The notes: a model not told the origin generated them from the sequence alone. Positions 17,128 to 26,350 are shown, counted from the stretch's first letter. The stretch is 64,000 nucleotides of DNA from Pseudomonas capeferrum (GCF_013523055.1 NZ_JAAMQM010000012.1:1-64000), one strand, 5' to 3'. Program-made: numbers and translations.

Positions 17128-18393
17128 ATGAAGCGTCGCAGTCTGATCAAGGCCGTCACCCTCAGCGCCGGCCTGGCCGCCATGGGGATGAGCTGGACCC
17201 TGCAAGCCGCCGAGACCATCAAGGTCGGTATCCTGCACTCGCTTTCCGGGACCATGGCGATTTCCGAGACATCGCTCAAGGACATGGCCTTGATGACCAT
17301 CGACCAGATCAACGCCAAGGGCGGCGTCAACGGCAAGATGCTCGAGCCGGTGGTCGTGGACCCCGCGTCCAACTGGCCGCTGTTCGCCGAGAAGAGCCGG
17401 CAGTTGCTGACTCAGGACAAGGTCGCGGTGGTGTTCGGTTGCTGGACGTCGGTGTCACGCAAGTCGGTGCTGCCCGTGTTCGAGGAGCTCAATGGCTTGT
17501 TGTTCTACCCGGTGCAATACGAAGGCGAAGAGCTGTCGCCGAATGTCTTCTACACCGGCGCGGCGCCGAATCAGCAGGCGATTCCGGCGGTGGAATACCT
17601 GATGAGCGAGGACGGCGGCGCTGCCAAGCGTTATTTCCTGCTTGGCACCGACTACGTCTATCCGCGCACCACCAACAAGATCCTGCGCGCTTTCCTGCAC
17701 AGCAAGGGCGTGGCCGACAAGGACATCGAAGAGGTCTACACGCCGTTCGGGCACAGCGATTACCAGACCATCGTGGCCAACATCAAGAAATTCTCGGCGG
17801 GCGGCAAGACGGCGGTCATCTCAACCGTCAACGGCGATTCCAACGTGCCGTTCTACAAGGAACTGGCCAACCAGGGCCTGAAGGCTACCGATGTACCGGT
17901 GGTGGCCTTCTCGGTGGGGGAAGAGGAATTGCGCGGTATCGACACCAAGCCCCTGGTCGGCCATCTGGCGGCGTGGAACTACTTCGAGTCGGTGGATAAC
18001 CCGACCAATCAGCGATTCGTCGCCGACTGGAAGGCCTACGCCAAGGCGAAGAACCTGCCGGGCGCCGATAAGGCCGTGACCAACGATCCGATGGAAGCCA
18101 CCTACGTGGGCATCAACCTGTGGGCGCAGGCGGCGGAGAAAGCCCAGTCCACCGACGTCGACAAGGTTCGCGAGGCCCTTGCCGGACAGAGCTTCAAGGC
18201 GCCCTCCGGCTATACCCTGACCATGGACAAGACCAATCATCACCTGCACAAGCCCGTGATGATCGGCGAGATCCAGGACGACGGCCAGTTCAGCGTGGTC
18301 TGGGAAACAGAGAAACCGCTTCGCGCGCAGCCTTGGAGCCCGTTCATCCAGGGCAATGACAAGCGTCCGGATTATGCGGTGAAAGGGAATTGA
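17128..18393 (+). CDS. urtA: urea ABC transporter, periplasmic substrate-binding protein (UrtA)
   Basis: Captures urea in the periplasm for the UrtBCDE complex. 421 residues with a signal sequence (MKRRSLIKAVTLSAGLAAMG, probably twin-arginine-like RR) followed by TIKVGILHSLSGTMAISE, the standard start of the mature UrtA family. It also contains FFTGAAPNQQ-like and DYVYPRTTNK segments typical of urea/short-chain amide binders. The ATG at 17128 has GGAGAGAG upstream, whereas the longer frame from 16963 has no such site. First gene of urtABCDE. Confidence 0.95.
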   Translation: MKRRSLIKAVTLSAGLAAMGMSWTLQAAETIKVGILHSLSGTMAISETSLKDMALMTIDQINAKGGVNGKMLEPVVVDPASNWPLFAEKSRQLLTQDKVAVVFGCWTSVSRKSVLPVFEELNGLLFYPVQYEGEELSPNVFYTGAAPNQQAIPAVEYLMSEDGGAAKRYFLLGTDYVYPRTTNKILRAFLHSKGVADKDIEEVYTPFGHSDYQTIVANIKKFSAGGKTAVISTVNGDSNVPFYKELANQGLKATDVPVVAFSVGEEELRGIDTKPLVGHLAAWNYFESVDNPTNQRFVADWKAYAKAKNLPGADKAVTNDPMEATYVGINLWAQAAEKAQSTDVDKVREALAGQSFKAPSGYTLTMDKTNHHLHKPVMIGEIQDDGQFSVVWETEKPLRAQPWSPFIQGNDKRPDYAVKGN

Positions 18394-18420
18394 GTAGGCG
18401 GGGCCATCTGTAGCGCCCCG

Positions 18421-18560
18421 ATTCGCTGGCAAGCCAGCTCCCACAGGTTCGGTGTCGAGTCCAGGAACACCGCTGTACCTGGGCAGCCCCAAAGGGTTGG
18501 AGTGGCGTCCAACTTCCTGGGGCAGTCCCACCTGTGGGAGCTGGCTTGCCAGCGAAGAGG
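18421..18560. repeat. composite REP element between urtA and urtB
   Basis: The outer arms ATTCGCTGGCAAGCCAGCTC (18421 on) and the inverted copy ending near 18560 enclose an inner module (CCCCAAAGGGTTGGAGTGG, then GTCCAACTTCCTGGGG). The inner module reappears at 36571-36615, so this is a repeated composite unit and not a chance palindrome. Placed after the binding-protein gene, it could protect the urtA message from 3' decay. Confidence 0.8.
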
Positions 18561-18602
18561 CCAGCACAGGCGACAACAATCCAACCTCTGCCGAGATACC
18601 CC

Positions 18603-20096
18603 ATGTCCAAGGCCTTCTACACCCTCCTGCTACTCCTGCTCCTGCCCCTGGCAGCGCAGGCCAGCGAAGGTGAATTCTTCATCACAGCCAAGCCCACCGA
18701 CCAGGCTCGCCTGCTCCAGAACTGGGCGGCGCAACCCGATCCGGCCCGACTCGCCCTGCTGAGCGCGCTCAAACAAGGCCGGATCGGCGCCGACGACAGC
18801 CGCAAGGTCCGCCTGAACAATCGCTTGCGCGGGCTGATCGACAACGCGCTGGCCAGTCACCAACTGCTCAGTGAAGACGTGGCGGTGCGCCTGGCTGCCG
18901 CGCAATATCTGCAGAAGAGCGCGCAACCGGCACAAGTCGCCTTCCTCGACCGGCGCCTGGCGAGCGAACCCGACAAGGGCGTCAAGGCAGCGTTGGCCCT
19001 GGCGTTGGCCAGCCTGCAACTGGGCGCCAGCGAGCCCAGGGTGCGTTTGGCGGCCGTGCGCCTGCTGGGCGAGACCGGCGACCCACAGGCCCGCACCCGC
19101 CTCGAAACGCTGCTCGAACCCGGCGTGGAGAGCGATTCCACGGTGCGCACGGCGGCCCAGACCAGCCTCGCCCAGGTCGAACGCAAGCTGCTGATCGGCG
19201 AGCTGCTGGGGCAAGCGTTCAGCGGGCTGTCGCTAGGCTCGATCCTGCTGCTCGCGGCGCTGGGGCTGGCGATCACCTTCGGTCTTCTGGGCGTGATCAA
19301 CATGGCCCACGGCGAAATGCTCATGCTCGGCGCCTATGCCACCTATATGGTCCAGGTGCTGATGCAACGCCACCTGCCCGGGGCTATCGAGTTCTATCCG
19401 CTGGTCGCGCTGCCCGTGGCCTTCGCGACCAGCGGCGGGGTCGGCATGCTGCTGGAACGCACGGTCATCCGCCATCTTTACGGTCGCCCGCTGGAAACCC
19501 TGCTGGCGACCTGGGGCATCAGCCTGATCCTGATCCAGGCGATCCGCCTGCTGTTCGGCGCGCAGAATGTCGAGGTGAGCAATCCCGGCTGGTTGTCCGG
19601 TGGGCTGCAGGTGCTGCCCAACCTGGTCCTGCCCTACAACCGCCTGGTGATCATCGGCTTCGCCCTGGCGGTGGTGCTGCTCACCTGGCTGCTGCTCAAC
19701 CGCACGCGGCTGGGCCTGAACGTGCGCGCGGTGACCCAGAACCGCAACATGGCGGCATGCTGCGGAGTGAGCACCGGCCGAGTGGACATGCTCGCCTTCG
19801 GCCTGGGCTCCGGTATCGCAGGGCTTGGCGGCGTGGCGCTGAGCCAGGTCGGCAATGTCGGTCCTGACCTGGGGCAGAGCTACATCATCGACTCCTTCCT
19901 GGTGGTCGTCCTCGGTGGCGTGGGTCAGCTCGCCGGGAGCCTTTGGGCCGCCTTCGGCCTGGGTATCGCCAACAAACTGCTGGAACCGCAGATCGGTGCC
20001 GTACTCGGCAAGATCCTCATCCTTGCGCTGATCATCCTGTTCATCCAGAAGCGTCCGCAAGGCCTGTTCGCCCTCAAAGGACGGGTAATCGACTGA
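18603..20096 (+). CDS. urtB: urea ABC transporter, permease (UrtB)
   Basis: Membrane subunit of the urea importer, of the LivH type. 497 residues: a signal-like N-terminus, then a roughly 190-residue extracytoplasmic part rich in Leu/Ala helices (VRLAAVRLLGETGDPQARTRLE, resembling HEAT repeats), then about eight membrane helices with GVINMAHGEMLMLGAY and the permease motif GLGSGIAGLGG. The extra N-terminal domain is usual for proteobacterial UrtB. ATG at 18603 is preferred over an earlier frame that runs through the REP. TGATG links it to urtC. Confidence 0.94.
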   Translation: MSKAFYTLLLLLLLPLAAQASEGEFFITAKPTDQARLLQNWAAQPDPARLALLSALKQGRIGADDSRKVRLNNRLRGLIDNALASHQLLSEDVAVRLAAAQYLQKSAQPAQVAFLDRRLASEPDKGVKAALALALASLQLGASEPRVRLAAVRLLGETGDPQARTRLETLLEPGVESDSTVRTAAQTSLAQVERKLLIGELLGQAFSGLSLGSILLLAALGLAITFGLLGVINMAHGEMLMLGAYATYMVQVLMQRHLPGAIEFYPLVALPVAFATSGGVGMLLERTVIRHLYGRPLETLLATWGISLILIQAIRLLFGAQNVEVSNPGWLSGGLQVLPNLVLPYNRLVIIGFALAVVLLTWLLLNRTRLGLNVRAVTQNRNMAACCGVSTGRVDMLAFGLGSGIAGLGGVALSQVGNVGPDLGQSYIIDSFLVVVLGGVGQLAGSLWAAFGLGIANKLLEPQIGAVLGKILILALIILFIQKRPQGLFALKGRVID

Positions 20097-21175
20097 TGAA
20101 CCAGCCTCTGCTTGTCACCGCCACCCGAAAAGCCGGACCACGCCTGTCGCTGGCCATCGGCACCGTCGTCATCCTGGTGCTGCTGGCCTTGCCTCTGCTG
20201 TCGCTGTTGCCTGCCGGGCACAGCCTGCAGGTCTCGGCCTATACCCTGACGCTGGTGGGCAAGATCCTTTGCTATGCCATCGTCGCCCTGGCCCTCGACC
20301 TGGTCTGGGGCTATGCCGGGCTGCTGTCGCTGGGGCACGGTCTGTTCTTCGCCCTCGGCGGGTATGCCATGGGCATGTACCTGATGCGCCAGGCCGCCGG
20401 TGAGGGTCTGCCGGCATTCATGACGTTCCTGTCCTGGACCGAGCTGCCCTGGTATTGGGTCGGCACCCAGCATTTCGCCTGGGCGCTGTGCCTGGTGGTG
20501 CTGGCACCTGGCTTGCTGGCCCTGGTATTCGGCTGGTTCGCGTTCCGCTCACGGATCAAGGGCGTGTATTTCTCGATCATGACCCAGGCCCTCACCTTTG
20601 CCGGGATGCTGTTGTTCTTCCGCAACGAGACCGGCTTCGGCGGTAACAACGGTTTCACCAGCTTCCGCACCATCCTCGGCTTCGACGTGGCCTCGCCAGG
20701 GACGCGAGCGGTGCTGTTCCTGTTGACCGTTACCTTGCTGCTGGCCAGCCTTTACCTGTGCTGGTGCCTGACCCGCAGCAAGTTCGGCAGGCTGCTGACG
20801 GCCGTGCGCGATGCCGAGAACCGCCTGATGTTCTGTGGCTACGATCCGCGCGGCTTCAAGCTGCTGGTGTGGGTATTGAGCGCCGTGCTCTGCGGTCTGG
20901 CTGGCGCGTTGTACGTGCCGCAGGTGGGGATCATCAACCCCAGCGAGATGTCACCCACCAACTCCATCGAAGCGGCTGTCTGGGTCGCGTTGGGCGGACG
21001 CGGCACGCTGATTGGCCCGCTGCTCGGCGCTGGCCTGGTCAACGGCATGAAGAGCTGGTTCACCGTAGCCTTCCCCGAGTTCTGGCTGTTCTTCCTCGGG
21101 GCACTGTTCATTCTGGTCACCCTGTACCTGCCCAAGGGCGTGGTCGGCCTGTTGAAAAAAAGGAGCCAGTCATGA
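20096..21175 (+). CDS. urtC: urea ABC transporter, permease (UrtC)
   Basis: Second membrane subunit, LivM type, 359 residues with about ten helices. Motifs include ALDLVWGYAGLLSLGHGLFFALGGY and ENRLMFCGYDPRGFKLLVW, the permease loop that contacts the ATPases. The ATG shares its A with the urtB stop (TGATG) and the last codons overlap urtD by ATGA, so translation is coupled. Confidence 0.94.
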   Translation: MNQPLLVTATRKAGPRLSLAIGTVVILVLLALPLLSLLPAGHSLQVSAYTLTLVGKILCYAIVALALDLVWGYAGLLSLGHGLFFALGGYAMGMYLMRQAAGEGLPAFMTFLSWTELPWYWVGTQHFAWALCLVVLAPGLLALVFGWFAFRSRIKGVYFSIMTQALTFAGMLLFFRNETGFGGNNGFTSFRTILGFDVASPGTRAVLFLLTVTLLLASLYLCWCLTRSKFGRLLTAVRDAENRLMFCGYDPRGFKLLVWVLSAVLCGLAGALYVPQVGIINPSEMSPTNSIEAAVWVALGGRGTLIGPLLGAGLVNGMKSWFTVAFPEFWLFFLGALFILVTLYLPKGVVGLLKKRSQS

Positions 21176-22035
21176 GAGGCATCCCCCTGCCCGTCATCCA
21201 TCCCGAGTTCATGCTCGAACCGGTGCTCGACGACCTGGGTGCCGGCCGCGAAGCCATCGGCCTGGGCCGCCCCCGTGGCAAAGGCCTGGACGCACGCCAC
21301 GGGACCGTACTGAGCCTGGAAGATATCAGCGTCAGCTTCGACGGGTTCAAGGCCCTCGATGCCTTGGACCTCTACATCGCCTTGGGCGAACTGCGCTGCA
21401 TCATCGGGCCCAATGGCGCTGGCAAGACCACGCTGATGGATGTGATCACCGGCAAGACCCGGCCCACGACCGGTAGCGCCTGGTTTGGCGATACCCTCGA
21501 CCTCACGCGCATGAGCGAGGTGCAGATCGCCCAGGCCGGAATCGGTCGCAAGTTCCAGAAGCCCACGGTGTTCGAGGCGTTGACCGTGCATGAGAACCTG
21601 GAGCTGGCGCTCAAGACCGACAAGTCGGTCTGGGCGAGCCTGGCGGCGCGTCTGGACGACAGCCAGCGCCAGCGCATCGACGAAGTGCTGGCCACGTTAC
21701 GCCTGCTGCCAATGGCCCACCGTCAGGCCGGGCTGCTGTCGCATGGGCAGAAGCAGTTCCTGGAGATCGGCATGTTGCTGGTCCAGGAGCCGCGACTGTT
21801 GCTGCTGGATGAGCCAGTGGCGGGCATGACCGACGCCGAGACCGAGTTTACCGCCGAACTGTTCAAGGGCCTGGCCGGCAAGCACTCGCTGATGGTGGTA
21901 GAGCACGACATGGGCTTCGTCGGCAGCATCGCCGACCATGTCACGGTCCTGCATCAAGGCAGCGTGCTGGCGCAAGGATCGCTGGCGCAGGTGCAGGAGG
22001 ATTACCGGGTGATCGAGGTGTATCTGGGGCGCTGA
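21172..22035 (+). CDS. urtD: urea ABC transporter, ATP-binding protein (UrtD)
   Basis: ATPase subunit, LivG type, 287 residues. The Walker A is GPNGAGKTT and the Walker B LLLLDEPVAGM, with an H-loop histidine in VVEHDMGF. The signature motif reads LSHGQKQ and not LSGGQ; this substitution is normal in UrtD. The first 40 residues before the ABC domain (GIPLPVIHPEF) are an extension also found in other UrtD proteins. A good AGGAG site lies before the ATG at 21172. Confidence 0.94.
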   Translation: MRGIPLPVIHPEFMLEPVLDDLGAGREAIGLGRPRGKGLDARHGTVLSLEDISVSFDGFKALDALDLYIALGELRCIIGPNGAGKTTLMDVITGKTRPTTGSAWFGDTLDLTRMSEVQIAQAGIGRKFQKPTVFEALTVHENLELALKTDKSVWASLAARLDDSQRQRIDEVLATLRLLPMAHRQAGLLSHGQKQFLEIGMLLVQEPRLLLLDEPVAGMTDAETEFTAELFKGLAGKHSLMVVEHDMGFVGSIADHVTVLHQGSVLAQGSLAQVQEDYRVIEVYLGR

Positions 22036-22099
22036 GGCGCAACGGGCTACAGAATGAATGGCCAGGCCTGGTACGGCTGGCCGCAACGAGGAATGGCAC

Positions 22100-22798
22100 A
22101 TGCTTCAGGTCAGTGAACTGCACCAGTATTACGGCGGGAGTCATATCCTTCGCGGAGTCTCCCTGGAGGCCCGGATCGGCGAGGTGACGTGCCTGCTCGG
22201 GCGCAACGGGGTGGGCAAGACCACGCTGCTACGGTGCCTGATGGGCCTGGTGCCCGCTCGCGAAGGCAGCGTGCAATGGGAAGGCAGGCCCATCACCTCG
22301 TTGAAGCCGCAACAGCGGGTACACGCCGGGATCGCCTATGTGCCACAGGGTCGCGAGATCTTCGCGCGCCTGACCGTCGAGGAAAACCTGCTGATGGGGC
22401 TGTCACGCTTCCCTGCCCGCGAAGCCAGAGAGGTACCAACGTTCATCTACGAACTGTTTCCGGTGCTGGAGCAAATGAAACACCGGCGCGGCGGCGACCT
22501 GTCCGGCGGCCAGCAGCAACAGCTGGCCATCGGTCGTGCCTTGGCCAGCCGACCTCGCCTGCTGATCCTCGACGAGCCTACCGAAGGTATCCAGCCGTCG
22601 GTGATCAAGGAGATCGGCATGGTGATCCGCACGCTGGCCAGCCGAGGCGACATGGCCATCGTGCTGGTAGAGCAGTTCTATGACTTCGCCGCGGAACTGG
22701 CCGATCATTACCTGGTGATGGCACGCGGCGAAATCATCCAGAAGGGACGAGGTGAAAACATGCAGAGCGAGGGTGTACGCGGGCTGGTAACCATTTAA
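22100..22798 (+). CDS. urtE: urea ABC transporter, ATP-binding protein (UrtE)
   Basis: Second ATPase, LivF type, 232 residues: Walker A GRNGVGKTT, signature LSGGQQQQLAIGRAL, Walker B LLILDEPTEGIQPSV. ATG at 22100 is chosen because the family starts at MLQV and a GAGGAA site precedes it; the longer frame from 22058 has no site. 64 bases separate it from urtD. Probably the last gene of the transporter operon. Confidence 0.94.
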   Translation: MLQVSELHQYYGGSHILRGVSLEARIGEVTCLLGRNGVGKTTLLRCLMGLVPAREGSVQWEGRPITSLKPQQRVHAGIAYVPQGREIFARLTVEENLLMGLSRFPAREAREVPTFIYELFPVLEQMKHRRGGDLSGGQQQQLAIGRALASRPRLLILDEPTEGIQPSVIKEIGMVIRTLASRGDMAIVLVEQFYDFAAELADHYLVMARGEIIQKGRGENMQSEGVRGLVTI

Positions 22799-22829
22799 CC
22801 TGCACCCAGTTCCCTTGCGAGAAGCAGTC

Positions 22830-23348
22830 ATGAGCCATTCGATCCGCGACGCCCTGCCCGACGACATGCCGGGTGTCCTCGACATCTACAACGACGCCGT
22901 CCTCAACACTACCGCGATCTGGAACGAGAACCCGGTCGACCTGGCCAATCGCCAGGCCTGGTTCGAGGCACGCGCCACACAGGGCTATCCGATCCTGGTG
23001 GCGGTGGATGACAGTGGCGTGCTGGGATACGCCTCGTTCGGCGACTGGCGCCCCTTCGAGGGTTTTCGCTTTACCGTCGAGCACTCCGTGTACATCCGTA
23101 GCGATCAGCGCGGCAAGGGCCTGGGACCCGTCTTGATGACGGCGTTGATCGAGCGGGCCCGTGCCTGCGGCAAGCATGTCATGGTCGCCGCCATCGAGAG
23201 CGGAAACGCCGCCTCGATCAGGTTGCACGAGCGCCAAGGCTTCGTGACCACCGGGCAGATGCCGCAGGTGGGAGTGAAGTTTGGCCGCTGGCTCGACCTG
23301 ACCTTCATGCAGTTGATGCTCGCTCCTGGAGCGCAGGCTCGGAAATGA
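22830..23348 (+). CDS. GNAT N-acetyltransferase, phosphinothricin/methionine-sulfoximine type
   Basis: 172-residue acetyltransferase. MSHSIRDALPDDMPGVLDIYNDAVLNTTAIW is split across the usual first helices, followed by the acetyl-CoA loop RSDQRGKGLGPVLM and the end motif IRLHERQGFVTTGQM. This matches the Pat/MnaT/PITA group, which acetylates phosphinothricin-like compounds, methionine sulfoximine and other L-amino acids. Only 31 bases after urtE, it may be read with the urt operon. A link to glutamine-synthetase inhibitors would fit nitrogen metabolism but is inference. Confidence 0.88.
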   Translation: MSHSIRDALPDDMPGVLDIYNDAVLNTTAIWNENPVDLANRQAWFEARATQGYPILVAVDDSGVLGYASFGDWRPFEGFRFTVEHSVYIRSDQRGKGLGPVLMTALIERARACGKHVMVAAIESGNAASIRLHERQGFVTTGQMPQVGVKFGRWLDLTFMQLMLAPGAQARK

Positions 23349-23445
23349 CTTCCAGCAATCACCTGGTCGGCTAGGCTCGATGCCGGTCGGTCAAGGAAAG
23401 CATTCGATTCCTAGAGGCTGACCTTGTCTCTCGGACTCTGAAATC

Positions 23446-23558
23446 TGTTGCGTTGCTGATGGCCTATCGCGGGGCAAGCCCGCTCGCCACCGGTGCGCAG
23501 TGCACCGCTTTAGGTGGCGAGCGGGCTTGCCCCGCGATAGGCCATCAGCAACGCAACA
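23446..23558. repeat. perfect 46-base inverted repeat (REPIN-like)
   Basis: Arms 23446-23491 and 23513-23558 are exact reverse complements over 46 bases, around a 21-base centre. The core GCGGGGCAAGCCCGCTCGCC is the same as at 51.7 kb. It lies between two convergent transcripts (the GNAT gene and cbpM). A flank at 23401-23421 (CATTCGATT...TAGAGGCTGA) resembles the left flank of the 51.7 kb copy. Perfect arms suggest a recent origin or gene conversion. Confidence 0.9.
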
Positions 23559-23631
23559 AGTCCCGACCCCGAGCACTGGATGCTTGCTCTTAGCTGACTG
23601 GTATTGGACTGTGCCGCGGCGGCAGTCATCT

Positions 23632-23937
23632 TCACATCTGGGTAAACCTGCCCAGACGCTGGCGCAGCATGCTGTTCTCGGTGCGCAACTGGTGTACTTC
23701 CTCCAGCAGCTCCAGGGCCAGCGCCACGCCTTCCCACTCCAGCTCCAGCTCCTGGTGCAGCTTGGCCGCGCGCTTGAGCACCACCGGGGCTCGGTCATCG
23801 AAGACCCAGTCTTCCGGCGTTCGCCCCGATGGTTCCAGGATGCCGTGCTCGACGATCTCGATCACGCAGTCGGCCGTGAGATCGGCCTCCTGGCAGAGGG
23901 TTCGCATGTCCAGTTGAACGATCAGGGTGCTGCTCAT
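23632..23937 (-). CDS. cbpM: chaperone modulator CbpM
   Basis: Small inhibitor and specificity factor of the J-protein CbpA. 101 residues with the family pattern: LDMRTLCQEADLT, then VIEIVEHGILEPSG, then WVFDDRAPVVLKRAAKLHQELELEWEGVALALELLEEV forming long helices that bind CbpA. The ATG at 23937 lies right after the cbpA stop, with GGAG just upstream; the frame could also open at a TTG at 23943. Cotranscribed with cbpA. Confidence 0.92.
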   Translation of the reverse strand: MSSTLIVQLDMRTLCQEADLTADCVIEIVEHGILEPSGRTPEDWVFDDRAPVVLKRAAKLHQELELEWEGVALALELLEEVHQLRTENSMLRQRLGRFTQM

Positions 23938-23939
23938 GA

Positions 23940-24884
23940 TCAACTACTCCATTGTGTCCTCGGGTTGAACGCAGCCTTCTCGGAAAGCTTGGTCCAGAGT
24001 TCTCGGGTGGCGTCATCCGACTTCGTGGGCATCACCACCTTCAATTGCGCATAAAGATCGCCGCGCTCGCCCTGCTTGTTGGCCAGACCCATGCCCTTGA
24101 CCCGCAGTCGCTGACCGCTCTGACTGTCCGGGCGGATGGTCAGGTTGATCTTGCCGGTCAAGGTCGGCACCGCCACCTTGGTCCCCAGGGCTGCTTCCCA
24201 AGGGGCCAGAGGCACGGTGATGATCAGGTCGTGTCCTTCGACATCGAACAGTGGATGCGGCGCCATGCGAATGGTCAGGAACAGGTCGCCATTGGGACCG
24301 CCACCGACGCCCGGCGCGCCCTGGCCCTTGAGGCGAATGCGCTCGCCGTCGCTGACGCCCGCGGGGATCTTGACGTTCAGGGTCTTGGTGCTGAAACCGG
24401 TTCGCTGGCCATGGGCATTGTGCTGAGGTACCTGGAAACTGATCTGCTTCGATTCCTTGTTAAGGGTCTCCTCAAGGAAGACCGCCAGTTCAAGTTCCAC
24501 GTCCTGCCCTCGCCTGCTGGCACTTTGTTGTTGGCCGCGACCGAAGGGGCTGCCGCCACGCGCGCCGAAGATCGAGCTGAAGAAGTCGGAAAAATCGCCG
24601 TTCTCGAACCCGCCGCCTGCGCCGCGGCTTTCCCAACCGGGCGGTCCCTGGAACGGGCGGCCATGCTGGCCGTACTTGCGCAGCTCATCGTATTCGGCGC
24701 GTTTTTCGGCATTACCCAAGGCCTCGTAGGCCTCGTTGGCCTCCTTGAATTTCTCCTCGGCGTCGCGCTCTTTGCTCACATCGGGGTGATACTTGCGGGC
24801 CAGCTTGCGGTAGGCGGCCTTGATGGCCTTGTCATCCGCCGTCGGCTCCACGCCCAGTATCTTGTAGTAGTCTTTGAAGTCCAT
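23940..24884 (-). CDS. cbpA: curved-DNA-binding protein / DnaJ-type co-chaperone (CbpA)
   Basis: Type II J-protein that stimulates DnaK and binds nucleoid DNA. 314 residues: J domain 1-70 with the HPD motif in [11 protein letters not shown], a Gly/Phe-rich linker ([16 protein letters not shown]), then two C-terminal substrate-binding beta-domains. No zinc-finger cysteines, which separates it from DnaJ. A sigma-32-like promoter precedes it, and the gene diverges from an Hsp70-type yegD. Confidence 0.95.
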   Translation of the reverse strand: MDFKDYYKILGVEPTADDKAIKAAYRKLARKYHPDVSKERDAEEKFKEANEAYEALGNAEKRAEYDELRKYGQHGRPFQGPPGWESRGAGGGFENGDFSDFFSSIFGARGGSPFGRGQQQSASRRGQDVELELAVFLEETLNKESKQISFQVPQHNAHGQRTGFSTKTLNVKIPAGVSDGERIRLKGQGAPGVGGGPNGDLFLTIRMAPHPLFDVEGHDLIITVPLAPWEAALGTKVAVPTLTGKINLTIRPDSQSGQRLRVKGMGLANKQGERGDLYAQLKVVMPTKSDDATRELWTKLSEKAAFNPRTQWSS

Positions 24885-24922
24885 CTAAGGGCTCGCTATC
24901 GAAAATTGTGCAATGCATCTGA

Positions 24923-24950
24923 AGATAGGGGCCAAGCATAGCCTTTCAAG
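24923..24950 (-). promoter_or_regulatory. sigma-32-type heat-shock promoter of cbpA
   Basis: On the minus strand, CTTGAAA (24950-24944) is followed after 12 bases by CCCCTATCT (24931-24923). This matches the RpoH consensus CTTGAAA-N12-14-CCCCATnT with one shift in the -10 half. Transcription would start about 30 bases before the cbpA ATG. cbpA is not always RpoH-controlled in other genera, so this is a local prediction. Confidence 0.6.
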
Positions 24951-25047
24951 GTGCGATTGGCTTCGTCGCTGGAAGACAATCGGTCTTGCTTCTGCCGTCC
25001 ACTGGCATAAACTGCGCGGCCGTTTTGCCTCCGGAAGCCTTTTCCTC

Positions 25048-26319
25048 ATGTCTGACGTATCCTCGGCCCGTGCCTGCGGCATCGATTTTGGCACTTCCAA
25101 CTCCACTGTTGGCTGGCACCGTCCCGGCGTCGAATCGCTGATCGCCCTGGAAGACGGCAAGATCACCTTGCCCTCCGTGGTCTTCTTCAACATCGAAGAG
25201 CGTCGCCCCGCCTATGGCCGCCTGGCGCTGCACGAATACCTGGAAGGCTACGAAGGGCGCCTGATGCGCTCGCTCAAGAGCCTCCTGGGTTCCAAGCTGA
25301 TCAAGCACGACACCAGTGTGCTCGGCAGTGCATTGCCCTTCAAGGACCTGCTGGGCATGTTCATCGGCGAGCTGAAGAAGCGAGCCGAGAGCGATGCCGG
25401 CCGCAGCTTCGATGAAGTGGTGCTGGGTCGCCCGGTATTTTTCGTGGACGAAGACCCGGCCGCCGACCAAGAAGCCGAGGACACGCTCGCCGAGGTCGCC
25501 AAGAAGATCGGCTTCAAGGAAGTGTCCTTCCAGTACGAACCGATTGCCGCTGCGTTCGACTACGAGTCGAGCATAAGCCGCGAGGAGTTGGTGCTGATCG
25601 TCGACATCGGCGGTGGTACCTCTGACTTCTCGCTGATCCGCCTGTCGCCCGAGCGCCACCTGCTGGCCGACCGCCACGCCGATATCCTAGCCACCGGCGG
25701 TGTGCACATCGGTGGTACCGACTTCGACAAGCAGCTCAGCCTGCAGGGCGTGATGCCGCTGTTCGGCTACGGCAGCCGCATGAAGAGCGGGGCCCTGATG
25801 CCGACCAGCTACCACCTCAACCTGGCCACCTGGCATACCATCAACGCCCTGTACTCGCAGAAGTCTCAACTCGCCCTGGGCAGCATGCGCTACGACATCG
25901 AAGACACCTTGGGCATCGATCGCCTGTTCAAGCTGATCGAGCAACGCGCCGGGCACTGGCTGGCGATGGAAGTCGAAGCCAGCAAGATCGAGCTGACCGA
26001 ATGCGAGAGCCGCCCCGTCGACCTGACTCGCATCGAGCCGGGCCTGACCGTGGACCTGACCCGATCCCTGTTCGAGGGTGCCATCGAAGGTCTGCTCGAG
26101 CGCGTGCGCGGTAGCGTTACAGAGCTGCTGGCCAAGGCCGGCGTCAACGAACGCCAGGTCGACACGGTCTTCTTCACGGGCGGCTCTAGTGGCATCCCTG
26201 CCCTGCGCCACAGTGTCGCCGCCATGTTGCCCACTGCCCGCCATGTGGAAGGCAACATCTTCGGCAGCATCGGCAGTGGCCTGGCGATCGAGGCACGCAA
26301 GCGCTACGGCACGTGCTGA
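25048..26319 (+). CDS. yegD: Hsp70-family protein, YegD type
   Basis: 423-residue actin-like ATPase related to DnaK but lacking the C-terminal peptide-binding domain. Phosphate-1 motif CGIDFGTSNSTVGW, phosphate-2 motif VDIGGGTSDFSLI near residue 190, adenosine motif FFTGGSSGIPAL near 380. YegD proteins are called molecular chaperones, though clients are unknown. The start at 25048 is chosen since IDFGTSNS should lie near the N-terminus; an open frame runs back to 24913. It diverges from cbpA, which suggests shared stress control. Confidence 0.9.
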   Translation: MSDVSSARACGIDFGTSNSTVGWHRPGVESLIALEDGKITLPSVVFFNIEERRPAYGRLALHEYLEGYEGRLMRSLKSLLGSKLIKHDTSVLGSALPFKDLLGMFIGELKKRAESDAGRSFDEVVLGRPVFFVDEDPAADQEAEDTLAEVAKKIGFKEVSFQYEPIAAAFDYESSISREELVLIVDIGGGTSDFSLIRLSPERHLLADRHADILATGGVHIGGTDFDKQLSLQGVMPLFGYGSRMKSGALMPTSYHLNLATWHTINALYSQKSQLALGSMRYDIEDTLGIDRLFKLIEQRAGHWLAMEVEASKIELTECESRPVDLTRIEPGLTVDLTRSLFEGAIEGLLERVRGSVTELLAKAGVNERQVDTVFFTGGSSGIPALRHSVAAMLPTARHVEGNIFGSIGSGLAIEARKRYGTC

Positions 26320-26325
26320 ACACCA

Positions 26326-26350
26326 AGGCGTCGCTGCAATGGCGACGCCT
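26326..26350. terminator. hairpin between convergent yegD and the PerM-type gene
   Basis: GGCGTCGC (26327-26334) and GCGACGCC (26342-26349) form a perfect eight-pair stem with a seven-base loop and one more A-T pair outside. It lies seven bases after the yegD stop and touches the stop of the opposite gene, so it can serve both as a bidirectional terminator. Confidence 0.6.
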
